Shown here one piece after another: positions 1 to 6,634 of a stretch of DNA of 34,874 nucleotides. Positions within the stretch are counted from its first letter, which is position 1. The number at the start of each line of letters is the position of its first letter. Both the position numbers and the translations under genes were made by a program. Location of the stretch: positions 1 through 34,874 of IMG/VR virus record IMGVR_UViG_3300025276_000092; one strand, 5' to 3'. Under the pieces are notes generated by a model, which did no database searches, had not been told where the DNA came from, and saw nothing but the letters and a program-made list of their open reading frames with translations. Source of the stretch: a virus.

Positions 1-12
1 TTGTCATTTTTA

Positions 13-96
13 TTATCTTTTGTTCTTTTCTTTTACTATCACACTCACTATTGTCTTAATCAATAATGCTATTGCTAAAAATCCAATTAATCCCAT
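13..96 (-). CDS. 27-aa single-pass membrane peptide
   Basis: A very short ORF that starts MGLIGFLAIALLIK and ends in a basic tail (KEKNKR). Residues 2-20 form one hydrophobic helix, so the product is probably a small inner-membrane peptide with a positively charged C-terminus. It is the last complete ORF of a string of small proteins. The ATG follows an A/T-only leader typical of this phage. Another possible start (ATG ACA) lies at 7..5 and would run off the left edge. No family recognised; its reality rests on position, hydrophobicity and codon use. Confidence 0.5.
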   Translation of the reverse strand: MGLIGFLAIALLIKTIVSVIVKEKNKR

Positions 97-117
97 ATCT
101 ATTTTTATTTATTTATG

Positions 118-372
118 TTAAAATCTACCTTCTTTCATTTGACGTTCCCACTTATGGTCTACCTCTAAACCTCTCTTAGCTCTCCAATCTTGTATGAAAG
201 ACATTCCTACTTTGTACGCTTCTCTAGAGCTATTTAGATCACCTCTAACATGCTCTGTTATCCAAGATGCTTTACCTTCTCTCAACACTCCTACTATCCA
301 ACTAGGGTTCTCTTTCCTAGCCATTAGGGTTACATTTAACCACCACCCTTTAGGTATTTCATTTGTATCCAT
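118..372 (-). CDS. hypothetical protein, 84 aa
   Basis: Small soluble protein, rich in Trp and charged residues (WWLNVTLMARKENPSWIVGV near the N-terminus, basic and acidic C-terminus). No signal peptide or membrane segment. It follows the three-helix membrane protein after a short gap in a run of minus-strand small genes. The ORF on the opposite strand here is its shadow. I do not recognise the family; composition looks like a real globular phage protein. Confidence 0.7.
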   Translation of the reverse strand: MDTNEIPKGWWLNVTLMARKENPSWIVGVLREGKASWITEHVRGDLNSSREAYKVGMSFIQDWRAKRGLEVDHKWERQMKEGRF

Positions 373-387
373 ATACTATATCTATTT

Positions 388-633
388 TTAATTACCCTTA
401 GGTAACGTCAATACTAAGAACAAAACCTTAACCATTGTTGCTCCCATAATTGCAAATGCTATTTGCTTATTCTCCATTTGTACAAACTCCTTAAAGCCAT
501 ATACTACCATCCCGTCCATTATCAACATAATCAATAATGGAACTAAAGCCATTTCTTGAGGAAGGATTTTACCAACTCTCAAAGCTACAAACGCTATTGT
601 AACCATACTAATAATCAATCCTACTGTTTCCAT
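388..633 (-). CDS. small integral membrane protein, about 3 TM (holin-like size)
   Basis: An 81-aa protein with three hydrophobic segments, at about residues 5-20, 27-47 and 58-77, separated by short charged loops (RVGK, KEFVQMENK) and ending KGN. Size and topology fit a holin or a small superinfection or envelope protein, but there is no diagnostic motif and no endolysin is visible next to it. It sits in a cluster of small membrane proteins at the left end, downstream of the terminase operon and of a separate promoter near 1.64 kb, so a lysis role is only a guess. Confidence 0.7.
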   Translation of the reverse strand: METVGLIISMVTIAFVALRVGKILPQEMALVPLLIMLIMDGMVVYGFKEFVQMENKQIAFAIMGATMVKVLFLVLTLPKGN

Positions 634-641
634 ATCTTATC

Positions 642-731
642 TTATTTTTTTGGTTGAGGTGTTGATATTATCTCACCTTTACTATTCATGTACGTTATTG
701 TTCCGTCCTTCCAAAGTATTGCGTTAGCCAT
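642..731 (-). CDS. hypothetical peptide, 29 aa
   Basis: Short ORF starting MANAILWKDGTITYMNSKG and ending PQPKK. The start is preceded by AAATAGAAATTATG, the same leader found in front of several other genes here (1193, 13456, 26635), which is the main argument that it is translated. The sequence reads like a single beta-hairpin with a proline/lysine tail. No function known. Confidence 0.5.
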   Translation of the reverse strand: MANAILWKDGTITYMNSKGEIISTPQPKK

Positions 732-766
732 AATTTCTATTTATTTAATTTATTAGTTTTATTATC

Positions 767-1021
767 TTACATTGAGTAGCATATCGCTAACATTAATATT
801 GGGATGAAGCTATACACGAAGTCTAAGAACTCCACATTACCTCTTCCTAACCATCCATCGTTTACCACTTCCTTACCTGCTACTAGTACCGTAGCGAATC
901 CTGCACCCACTAATCCCATATCAAAGAAGTGTCCTATCATTATGAAAGCGAATCCTAGTATTAACCCTCCTACTACATGTCTTAGCTTATCTAATGCTAT
1001 ACTGTTTATAAATTTATTCAT
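767..1021 (-). CDS. membrane protein with D-x3-H ... GKE ... D pattern (VanZ/DUF2279-like)
   Basis: An 84-aa protein with hydrophobic segments at about residues 14-30, 36-48 and 68-83. It carries polar residues in a characteristic order: DKLRHVVGG, then AGKEVVND, then FLDF. Small phage membrane proteins with an early Asp/His, a central GKE and a following Asp are common and are often grouped with VanZ-like or DUF2279 proteins; their role is unknown. The conserved polar residues within helices suggest binding of something at the membrane rather than simple pore formation. The opposite-strand ORF is a shadow. Confidence 0.7.
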   Translation of the reverse strand: MNKFINSIALDKLRHVVGGLILGFAFIMIGHFFDMGLVGAGFATVLVAGKEVVNDGWLGRGNVEFLDFVYSFIPILMLAICYSM

Positions 1022-1031
1022 AGTGTTTTAT

Positions 1032-1193
1032 TTAGTTTAATGTTATTATTTCACACTCTAAGTCGTATTGACTATAGTAGAATTTTGCCCCACATGGATA
1101 CAAAACCTTTATCTCTCCACCACTCTTGTGCGTTACTTTTATTGGAGTTTCTCCATCATATAACGTTTGTCCTATCTTTATCTCGCTAACCAT
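1032..1193 (-). CDS. hypothetical protein, 53 aa
   Basis: Short ORF starting MVSEIKIGQTLYDGETPIKV and ending ECEIITLN, with no membrane segment. The alternating pattern suggests a small all-beta (SH3-like) fold, similar in style to the 74-aa protein at 20964-21188. The start is preceded by AAGAAATTATG, matching the leader used by other small genes. It fills the gap between the VanZ-like protein and the 126-aa protein. No function recognised. Confidence 0.6.
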   Translation of the reverse strand: MVSEIKIGQTLYDGETPIKVTHKSGGEIKVLYPCGAKFYYSQYDLECEIITLN

Positions 1194-1221
1194 AATTTCT
1201 TGTTTTTTTGTTTGTTTTTAA

Positions 1222-1602
1222 TTAAGCGTTACAATATACATCACCACCAGTTCTTGTGATGAAATTAGCAATTGCATTCGCAGCAGAAAAACCTGAATGT
1301 TTCTTCTCCTCTTGTCCTTGAAGAGTATAACTTCTATTGAAAGACATTGTAACTTCTACCTCTCCACTTCTACTCTCTTCGAAACTAAACTTACAAACAC
1401 TTTTTGGTAGCCAAAATCCTTCTTTACATCCTGGGTGAGTAGGTTCTGCAATGAAGAATGCCTTGTCAGTAGACCTAGTTACTTGACCAAGATTTCTATA
1501 AGTTGTAAAAAATGCATGAAAGTCTTGTAGGTTATCTGTAAATTGACCTCCCTTTACGTTCTTTAAAATCTTTCTAGCTACTTCTTTATTTAATGTTTTC
1601 AT
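1222..1602 (-). CDS. hypothetical protein, 126 aa, N-terminus resembling a double-glycine leader
   Basis: The longer ORF opens at 1650, but that ATG lies upstream of the expected start point of the promoter centred near 1640. The Met at 1602 (MKTLNKEVARKILKNVKGG) is therefore the likely start. The first 19 residues resemble Bacteroidota double-glycine leaders, with charged amphipathic helix ending in GG. The remaining 107 residues contain aromatic and beta-rich sequence and end GGDVYCNA. Whether the GG is cleaved is unknown, and no peptidase-transporter is present here. First gene of the left-most transcription unit. No family recognised. Confidence 0.7.
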   Translation of the reverse strand: MKTLNKEVARKILKNVKGGQFTDNLQDFHAFFTTYRNLGQVTRSTDKAFFIAEPTHPGCKEGFWLPKSVCKFSFEESRSGEVEVTMSFNRSYTLQGQEEKKHSGFSAANAIANFITRTGGDVYCNA

Positions 1603-1635
1603 CTTATTTGCTTTAAATGTTATTGTTTGACACTG

Positions 1636-1683
1636 CAAATATATAACCAATTATTTGTTTAACTACTATGTTTTTAAAAAACT
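1636..1683 (-). promoter_or_regulatory. composite promoter P1 (GTAGTT-N17-TATATTTG)
   Basis: On the minus strand, GTAGTT (1666-1661) is followed after exactly 17 nt by TATATTTG (1643-1636) and then CA. It is preceded by GTTTTTTAAAAA. TATATTTG fits the Bacteroidota -7 consensus TAnnTTTG. The -33 box is not the usual TTG but is shared with sites near 13.7, 17.65, 26.88 and 30.08 kb. It lies just after a terminator and 33 nt upstream of the start at 1602. Confidence 0.8.
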
Positions 1684-1705
1684 TTTAAATTATTTTTCAA
1701 AACGC

Positions 1706-1734
1706 AAAAAAAAGCACACCTTTCGGCATGCCTT
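1706..1734 (-). terminator. rho-independent terminator after the terminase operon
   Basis: Minus strand: AAGGCATGCC, tetraloop GAAA, GGTGTGCTT, then a run of eight T. The stem has one bulged G and two G-U pairs, with a GNRA loop. It lies just past the stop codon of the 86-aa gene downstream of terL, closing the late unit before promoter P1. Confidence 0.85.
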
Positions 1735-1744
1735 GTTTAATGTA

Positions 1745-2005
1745 TTATCGTCTCATAATCTCTATCCTAGTTACCTCACATAACCTATGGTCATCCATGA
1801 AATAATCTAAGAACATTATTAGCTCATCTGTGGTGCAAGTATCTAACCAGTCGACTAGTTCGTCGTATGATGCACTTTTTAGCTCTCCTAAGACAGTATC
1901 TATCAATTGTAGTGTTACTATATCAATATTACTATATAGTTCATCTACGTCCTTTAGGGTGGCAAAAAATCCATCTTGCCCACTCCATATGTTTATATTA
2001 CTCAT
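1745..2005 (-). CDS. hypothetical acidic protein, 86 aa
   Basis: Small, strongly acidic, probably helical protein (many Asp/Glu; segments DTVLGELKSA and DELVDWLDTC). It is the last gene of the packaging unit, 20 nt beyond terL, and is followed at once by a terminator. Its ATG is directly preceded by AAGGAGG, the most Shine-Dalgarno-like string in the window, but with no spacer, so it may not act as one. Acidic phage proteins of this size can be DNA mimics or inhibitors, but nothing specific supports that here. Confidence 0.7.
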   Translation of the reverse strand: MSNINIWSGQDGFFATLKDVDELYSNIDIVTLQLIDTVLGELKSASYDELVDWLDTCTTDELIMFLDYFMDDHRLCEVTRIEIMRR

Positions 2006-2025
2006 CCTCCTTGAGTTGTTTTAGT

Positions 2026-3300
2026 TTATAAATATCCTTTTGTTCCACTTGTTCTTCTTGGTGCTCTACCTAAAGATCTCTTGTCTGTTCTTGGATTACA
2101 AGATAGGATTCCATACCTAGCAGCAGCTAATGAATCTGGCTCATGGGGTAGTTGTCCCTTCTCATTAAGACTCCACGTGATGTAACCATAGTATAATTGA
2201 GAAGTCTTATTCTCATCTATTATTACAATCTTCTTGTCTTGCATTATCTTAACCTTCTCCGTAACCTTTCCCTTCTTACACTTCCTTATTCCTTTGTAAC
2301 CACCCAACCTAATCTCTGTTAGGAACAATGGTACTGCATAATCTGCGTAAATCCTAGCGTCCAATGGTACATTATTCTGTCTCATTAATGATACAACCTC
2401 ACCCATTCTTATCTTAGGTTTAGAGAATACCTCTGTTAGATACCATGTACCCTCAAAGTAATCAATCTTAATCAACGATGTAGAATCAACTCCACCATAT
2501 CCAAAGTCTAATCCATATACTGTGAATTCTGGTTTGTCCTGCATGCCTGAGTAAATGTCCCAACCATCATAGACTCTACCTTCTGAATCTAACGTCCACT
2601 CTGCTAGAATAGTATTCAAATAATATTTAGGTCTCTTTAATTCTAAATCCTTATACCTTTGTACAACACTTGGATTCAAATTATACTCATTATCTAAAAA
2701 CGTCGAGTGCATAAACACTGTGTCTTCAAATGCTTCTGGATTTGGTTTACCATCTAAGAACCATTCATCATGTATCCAAGCTCCTAATGCGACACCTGGA
2801 TTATACAATAAGATTACCTTCAATGGCTTTCCCTTCACCCTTATACCTTCATCAATCTTAGAGAACTCCTCAAAGGACTCAACCTCCATAGCTTCCTCTA
2901 TTACCAATGTAGTAAATCCTGACAAAGACTTTAACTTAGCTCCTGTCGTTGACCTTATACCCTTAAAGGATATGATTGAACCCGTTATCTTGTTAATTAT
3001 CCTGTTCTTAACTACCTTGAAGTCCCTCTCCTTACCCATAAATTCTATAGCATCCATGATGTCCTTATAAGACGAGTCCTCAATAGAGTTCATTGTCTGT
3101 CTTAAGTACAATACATTGTGCTTATATTTTGAGTAAGATAGCTGAACCGTAGCTATCGATGCTATGAAAGACTTACCACTACCCCTTCCTCCATATACAT
3201 TATAATATCTTGGCTGGTCTAATTCGTCTCTAAATAATGGTGAGAATATTGGATTTACATTTAGAACTTTAGGCTCTATCTTTTTTCCACGTTTTCCCAT
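2026..3300 (-). CDS. terL: terminase large subunit
   Basis: ATP-driven DNA packaging motor and headful or cos nuclease, 424 aa, the normal length for the family. The ATPase half shows Walker A GGRGSGKS (37-44) and Walker B LVIEEA (132-137) with the catalytic Glu pair, followed by a coupling-type LLYNP motif (164-168). The C-terminal RNase H-fold nuclease shows acidic residues at D265 (GLDFGYGG), D320 (YADYA) and D389 (EPDSLAAARYG). It follows the probable small subunit by 3 nt and lies downstream of portal, the standard packaging order. It acts at the portal vertex of the prohead. Confidence 0.97.
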   Translation of the reverse strand: MGKRGKKIEPKVLNVNPIFSPLFRDELDQPRYYNVYGGRGSGKSFIASIATVQLSYSKYKHNVLYLRQTMNSIEDSSYKDIMDAIEFMGKERDFKVVKNRIINKITGSIISFKGIRSTTGAKLKSLSGFTTLVIEEAMEVESFEEFSKIDEGIRVKGKPLKVILLYNPGVALGAWIHDEWFLDGKPNPEAFEDTVFMHSTFLDNEYNLNPSVVQRYKDLELKRPKYYLNTILAEWTLDSEGRVYDGWDIYSGMQDKPEFTVYGLDFGYGGVDSTSLIKIDYFEGTWYLTEVFSKPKIRMGEVVSLMRQNNVPLDARIYADYAVPLFLTEIRLGGYKGIRKCKKGKVTEKVKIMQDKKIVIIDENKTSQLYYGYITWSLNEKGQLPHEPDSLAAARYGILSCNPRTDKRSLGRAPRRTSGTKGYL

Positions 3301-3303
3301 ATC

Positions 3304-3735
3304 TTATTTTTTATCGTCCTCTTTCTTTTTTGTATCGAACTGGATTACTATTCCACTTCCTTCGCTAGCACCTATTGTAGCCGATACAGTATCATCACCT
3401 TTCTCAACCAATACAACATCTAAGTCTGTATTATAATTTTGAACTATAAACTTACTAGCATCGTAATTCTTTGGGTGAGTCACATCATGAACAACATCAG
3501 TTATGTTATCCAATGCTACATCTCTTAATTGTCTACGAGACTCGCAATACAATTTGTACATCTTCTTATTGTCCTCAAAAAACTCTGTCAAAGCCAATCC
3601 ACTAATGCCCATAGCCTTGTAGATGTCTCTCCTACTAGTGTGACCATCTGCTAAAGCCTCTTGGAATGATTCCTTCCTCTCTCTATTTCTTTTGTCAATA
3701 GCTCTTTTGCTATTGCTCATACGTTTTCTATCCAT
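3304..3735 (-). CDS. terS: probable terminase small subunit
   Basis: A 143-aa basic, helical protein directly upstream of terL. Residues 32-50 (TSRRDIYKAMGISGLALTEF) look like a helix-turn-helix for recognising the packaging site. The following region forms helices with DASKFIVQNY, the pattern of the oligomerisation region in many small terminases. The C-terminal tail is highly charged (KKKEDDKK). A second Met at residue 6 (MSNSKRAIDKR) is an equally likely start. Assigned mainly by position, size and the HTH; the sequence itself is divergent. Confidence 0.75.
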   Translation of the reverse strand: MDRKRMSNSKRAIDKRNRERKESFQEALADGHTSRRDIYKAMGISGLALTEFFEDNKKMYKLYCESRRQLRDVALDNITDVVHDVTHPKNYDASKFIVQNYNTDLDVVLVEKGDDTVSATIGASEGSGIVIQFDTKKKEDDKK

Positions 3736-3747
3736 CTTGTTGTGTTT

Positions 3748-3921
3748 TTATTTTAATACCTCTCTCTTAAGTTCTCTAATTAGTACACCTACAATTGATT
3801 TAAGGATTCTAAATATAGATTCCATAACCCCCAAAGACCAACTTAATAGTCTAGGTGTTATCAATAATAACTGCAATAATAGTGATACCATAAGAACTTT
3901 TACTAATTTTATTTCTTCCAT
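3748..3921 (-). CDS. small membrane protein, 57 aa
   Basis: Starts MEEIKLVKVLMVSLLLQLLL, giving one strong hydrophobic segment at about residues 6-32, followed by an amphipathic basic C-terminal part (KSIVGVLIRELKREVLK). It sits between the lipoprotein gene and terS, a place where lysis genes (holin or spanin-type) can occur. Its 5-prime leader is unusual: a predicted pseudoknot ends 14 nt before the start codon, so translation may be controlled. The larger opposite-strand ORF across this region is probably a shadow. Confidence 0.6.
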   Translation of the reverse strand: MEEIKLVKVLMVSLLLQLLLITPRLLSWSLGVMESIFRILKSIVGVLIRELKREVLK

Positions 3922-3935
3922 TGTAATATAATTCT

Positions 3936-3966
3936 ACGTCAAATTAAATAGGTGACGTTTTCCTAT
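3936..3966 (-). promoter_or_regulatory. predicted H-type RNA pseudoknot in the leader of the 57-aa gene
   Basis: On the minus-strand RNA, stem 1 pairs AUAGG (3966-3962) with CCUAU (3952-3948). Stem 2 pairs ACGUCA (3958-3953) with UGACGU (3941-3936). Loop 1 is AAA, there is no nucleotide between stem 1 3-prime and stem 2 5-prime, and loop 3 is 6 nt. These are textbook H-type proportions permitting coaxial stacking. It ends 14 nt before the start codon at 3921. Confidence 0.5.
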
Positions 3967-3975
3967 ATCTTAGAT

Positions 3976-4014
3976 GGGCGTAGTAATCAAATACCTAAGC
4001 TCTAAGACTCGCCC
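3976..4014 (-). promoter_or_regulatory. 5-prime leader hairpin starting with GGG
   Basis: GGGCGAGT (4014-4007) pairs with ACTaCGCCC (3984-3976), 8 bp with one bulged A. TCTTAGA (4007-4001) can alternatively pair with TCTAAGA just beyond the hairpin (3974-3968), so two exclusive folds are possible. The GGG lies just after an AATA-purine sequence like those near 6.62 and 4.44 kb. Confidence 0.5.
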
Positions 4015-4032
4015 AATTCCTTATTCTTAGCA
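4012..4032 (-). promoter_or_regulatory. candidate phage-RNAP late promoter (site 3)
   Basis: Minus strand GAATAAGGAATT directly before GGGCG at 4014. It shares the pattern AATA, purines, then GGG opening a hairpin with the sites near 6.62 and 4.44 kb. It overlaps the stop codon of the lipoprotein gene, as the other two also overlap the end of the gene upstream. Confidence 0.35.
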
Positions 4033-4389
4033 ACCTAAACCAATAGCACTTAATTCTGCTCTGATAGTTGTTTCTGAAATATTAATATAGTTATATGCAA
4101 AGAAAGCATCTAATGCATTAAACGCTGCAGTTTGAGCAACATCACAATCCAAAGTTGAACTCCCATAAAAAGAAAGTCTTACATCTTCTTTTATTTGGTT
4201 GATTACAAATTGGTCTCCTGTGTTCTCATCAACTCCTGCTAGAGTATAATAAACCGACAAAGCCTTCGCTTGAGTCGTTAAGAATGTAAAATCCTCACTC
4301 ACCTCTGGTTCAATACTTGAAATACTCTCGTCGTTTATACATGATGTAAACGCTAACACTAATACTAATAATAATAATACTTTTTTCAT
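4027..4389 (-). CDS. secreted lipoprotein, 120 aa
   Basis: N-terminus MKKVLLLLVLVLAFTSC is a signal peptide with a lipobox (AFTS-C17), so the protein is predicted to be lipidated on Cys17 and anchored in the membrane. The mature part is acidic (INDESISSIEPEVSED) and has further Cys at about residues 97 and 120, possibly a disulfide. Lying between the connector gene and the small membrane protein/terminase genes, it could be an outer spanin or superinfection-exclusion factor. The signal-peptide start is nearly identical to those at 15350 and 15827, suggesting a reused secretion cassette. Confidence 0.85.
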   Translation of the reverse strand: MKKVLLLLVLVLAFTSCINDESISSIEPEVSEDFTFLTTQAKALSVYYTLAGVDENTGDQFVINQIKEDVRLSFYGSSTLDCDVAQTAAFNALDAFFAYNYINISETTIRAELSAIGLGC

Positions 4390-4404
4390 CTTTAATAAAT
4401 TTAT

Positions 4405-4429
4405 GGGTCAATTTTAAAAGGCATGACCC
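4405..4429 (-). promoter_or_regulatory. 5-prime leader hairpin GGGTCA/TGACCC
   Basis: Minus-strand GGGTCA (4429-4424) pairs with TGACCC (4410-4405) around a 13-nt loop. It ends 15 nt before the lipoprotein start at 4389 and has no U-tract, so it is not a terminator. It would form the extreme 5-prime end of a transcript starting at the GGG, as in the T7 gene 10 leader. Confidence 0.5.
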
Positions 4430-4450
4430 TACTCCTATATTTATATTAAT
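4427..4450 (-). promoter_or_regulatory. candidate phage-RNAP late promoter (site 2)
   Basis: Minus strand TAATATAAATATAGGAGTA followed by GGGTCA. It shares AATA, purine run and GGG-with-hairpin with sites near 6.62 and 4.02 kb, and overlaps the stop codon of the connector gene at 4446. Predicted start is the G at 4429. Confidence 0.4.
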
Positions 4451-4943
4451 TACTTCCTCTATTTTCTTCACCACCAAATACTCTAATCTGTGGTGTAAAT
4501 AAACCTTGGTCTATATCGTCAGACTCTGTTGGAGTTTCTCCATCTAAAGCCTCAACTAATAATTGCATATAAACCTCTGCTATTGAATAAGCCTCATTAG
4601 AAGCCTTTCCTACAACGTCTAACGCTCTTTCTGCGTCTTCTGATATAACATATCCACTATCGGTTAAAGTACCGTTAAACATCTTCAAACAACGTGAGTA
4701 AGTGTAGTAACACCAAGCTGGTATCGCTAACTCTCTCATTGCATCGTCAACACTATCTAATGGATTCTTTATTCTCTCCAAGTTAGTAGCACCGATCACT
4801 CTAGTAATGTCAATAGTCTGTGCAACATGAGCTGCGGCCTTGACCTTTGTAGAATCTATGTCTAATTGGATAGCACAATAGTCCTGTAACAAATCCACAA
4901 TATCTACCGATATTAATGCATTCTCTAAATTTACACTATTCAT
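4446..4943 (-). CDS. probable head-tail connector/adaptor
   Basis: A 165-aa, mainly helical protein whose start overlaps the portal gene by 8 nt, implying translational coupling. Head-completion adaptors that dock under the portal are typically encoded here, have this size, and are helical with an acidic C-terminus (here TPTESDDIDQ). Bacteroidota phages and prophages commonly carry a protein of this type next to the portal. Sequence identity to a named family cannot be confirmed by eye; gp6/gp15-type adaptor is the best guess. It probably acts in capsid maturation after packaging. Confidence 0.6.
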   Translation of the reverse strand: MNSVNLENALISVDIVDLLQDYCAIQLDIDSTKVKAAAHVAQTIDITRVIGATNLERIKNPLDSVDDAMRELAIPAWCYYTYSRCLKMFNGTLTDSGYVISEDAERALDVVGKASNEAYSIAEVYMQLLVEALDGETPTESDDIDQGLFTPQIRVFGGEENRGSN

Positions 4944-6372
4944 CGTCTTTTATATTATTAGGTTCAACATCTTGAGTACTCTCTTGAGCCTCTTCCTCTG
5001 GTGAGATTAACCACTCATCCACTGCCTTGTCATCAAATCCAAACCCTTGTTGTAACAATTGAGACGCCTGTCCCTCTGTTAATTCACCCTTGTTGTATTT
5101 TCTAACAATCCTTTGAATACCTTGTAATTGTCTACCACTTAAATTAGTTAGTGTAGTGTTACCTGCTGCCATAGATCCATCTCCATCTACTGGTTCGCCT
5201 TCTCCACCATTTACATCTAGTGATATACTTTCTAACTTTATGGAATCAATACCAAAGTCTCCAGCTTTCAATACCTTATTAACTTCTCTTTCGATAGTTT
5301 TTCTACCTTGTTTAGTTATTGCATTGAATACATTGTAAGCATCAACCAAAGCCTCTGTTGAGAAACCTGTAGATACTTCTATACCACTCAATACTGGAGG
5401 AATAAGATATACTCCCGTAATAACCTTCTTGTCTAAATCAAAAGTCTTTGTTGCCGAATCTATAACCGCAGTTGAATTACCTGCTCCAATCTCCTCTAAC
5501 AATGTAGACTTCATCTCCTCTTCGCTTAGTCCACTAATGGTCATAATCTTTCCTGCACCTCTAGCTCCTTGCATTTGTGCGATAGAATTTTCCATAGCTA
5601 TCAAGTTAGCATCATCATAATCTAAAGTAGATTTTAATATATAACTACTAACGAATCCCGTAGAAGTCTCTTTTCTAACTAAGATTGAATTCTCTACATC
5701 ACTCAATACAAAATTGATTACAGATTGTAGTGGAGGTATTGGATATTGACTTGGACCAGCACCACTATAATATAGTATCTGACCATTGTAATCATTTAAT
5801 CCATTCTCTAATCCATCAAACTGCTCCTTAGCAAACTTTGGGTTCCAAACGTTTATAAACTTAATGTTACTATTTGTAGCATGTTCTATAACGTTCATCT
5901 CAACCCTATCATTCTGACCAAAGTTTCTATGATATCCTATTTTAGAAGCATAGCTCAACTCATCAAATTGATTAAATCTTAATGACTCAATCCTTATGGG
6001 GTTCATATCATTAGGCTGACCCAATACGTTAAAGTTTGATTGAATAGCAAACGCGTCAAAGAACGCTAAATCCTCTGCACACTTGTCTACTATGTTCCTT
6101 AAAGTTAATCCATAAGAGTTAACTATAATGTCTTCACCTTCAAAGCTACCACCTTTGTAGAACTTTGCAACTCTATCGACCGCTGGTTTTGCACTTGGTG
6201 ATTGTTCGACAATGTTCTTTAATGTTTGTGGATAGAAGTTTTCTTCTCCCCATCTCATGACACCCAACGCCACATCCTCCTTAGTAGTAATTTGAGTCAA
6301 CTCTTGAAAAGAGTTCAACCTAAACCCACTAGAGTTTGTATTAGTTGAATATTTGTTTTTTGTAATTCCCAT
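4936..6372 (-). CDS. portal protein
   Basis: A 478-aa protein of portal size with portal-like organisation. There is an alpha/beta wing region in the N-terminal half. Residues around 325-380 contain YLIPPVLSG, then GFSTEALVDAYNVFNAIT and a long helix (KQGRKTIEREVNKVL), matching the P-domain and stem of HK97/SPP1-type portals (IP.L.G.......f...i.p....ie). The C-terminus is acidic and Gln-rich (EGQASQLLQQGFGF, PEEEAQEST), typical of the crown. It lies upstream of the connector, terS and terL, consistent with the capsid vertex channel through which DNA is packaged. No major capsid or protease gene is inside the window. Confidence 0.85.
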   Translation of the reverse strand: MGITKNKYSTNTNSSGFRLNSFQELTQITTKEDVALGVMRWGEENFYPQTLKNIVEQSPSAKPAVDRVAKFYKGGSFEGEDIIVNSYGLTLRNIVDKCAEDLAFFDAFAIQSNFNVLGQPNDMNPIRIESLRFNQFDELSYASKIGYHRNFGQNDRVEMNVIEHATNSNIKFINVWNPKFAKEQFDGLENGLNDYNGQILYYSGAGPSQYPIPPLQSVINFVLSDVENSILVRKETSTGFVSSYILKSTLDYDDANLIAMENSIAQMQGARGAGKIMTISGLSEEEMKSTLLEEIGAGNSTAVIDSATKTFDLDKKVITGVYLIPPVLSGIEVSTGFSTEALVDAYNVFNAITKQGRKTIEREVNKVLKAGDFGIDSIKLESISLDVNGGEGEPVDGDGSMAAGNTTLTNLSGRQLQGIQRIVRKYNKGELTEGQASQLLQQGFGFDDKAVDEWLISPEEEAQESTQDVEPNNIKDDE

Positions 6373-6378
6373 TTTCTT

Positions 6379-6570
6379 TTAGTTTTTGTTTTCTTTTATC
6401 TCTCGCAATTTATCCAAACAGACCTGGAAGTTTAAGCCCATCACATCCTGCTTAGATAATCCAAACTTTTCTGCATAGATCTCTTTTACAGCTCTTACAC
6501 TAGTTAAAGAAAATGGTCTTTTGTAAAGGTTTACATCCTTAAATCTTGAAACAAATTTTTTGTTGTTCAT
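6379..6570 (-). CDS. hypothetical protein, 63 aa
   Basis: Small basic helical protein (MNNKKFVSRFKDVNLYKR..., C-terminus LDKLREIKENKN). It ends 6 nt upstream of the portal start and is the first gene after the leader hairpin near 6.6 kb, so it may be the first gene of a late transcript. The sequence FGLSKQDVMGLNF looks like one helical hairpin. No family recognised. Confidence 0.65.
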   Translation of the reverse strand: MNNKKFVSRFKDVNLYKRPFSLTSVRAVKEIYAEKFGLSKQDVMGLNFQVCLDKLREIKENKN

Positions 6571-6590
6571 TATTATATCATATATATATT

Positions 6591-6614
6591 GAGCTACTTA
6601 ATGAGGTGTAGCCC
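6591..6614 (-). promoter_or_regulatory. 5-prime leader hairpin GGGCTAC/GTAGCTC
   Basis: Minus-strand GGGCTAC (6614-6608) pairs with GTAGCTC (6597-6591), 7 bp including one G-U, with a 10-nt loop. There is no U-tract. It ends 20 nt before the start at 6570 and begins at the GGG of a candidate late promoter. Confidence 0.5.
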
Positions 6615-6634
6615 TTCCCTCTTATTTTCTTGTT
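6612..6634 (-). promoter_or_regulatory. candidate phage-RNAP late promoter (site 1)
   Basis: Minus strand AGAAAATAAGAGGGAA followed by GGGCTAC. It is one of three sites in the structural module combining AATA, a purine run and GGG opening a hairpin. It overlaps the stop codon of the 46-aa gene (6622-6624). Predicted start is the G at 6614. Confidence 0.4.

Noticed and set aside
1-7. Start codon of a further gene leaving the left edge (ATG ACA A)
   Set aside because: Only seven bases are visible, not enough to call a gene.
194-391. Plus-strand ORF opposite the 84-aa gene
   Set aside because: It is antisense to a better minus-strand ORF, has no plus-strand promoter or operon partners, and its translation is not protein-like.
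2720-3070. Plus-strand 116-aa ORF inside terL
   Set aside because: Lies wholly opposite conserved terminase sequence; a Ser/Leu/Ile-rich shadow.
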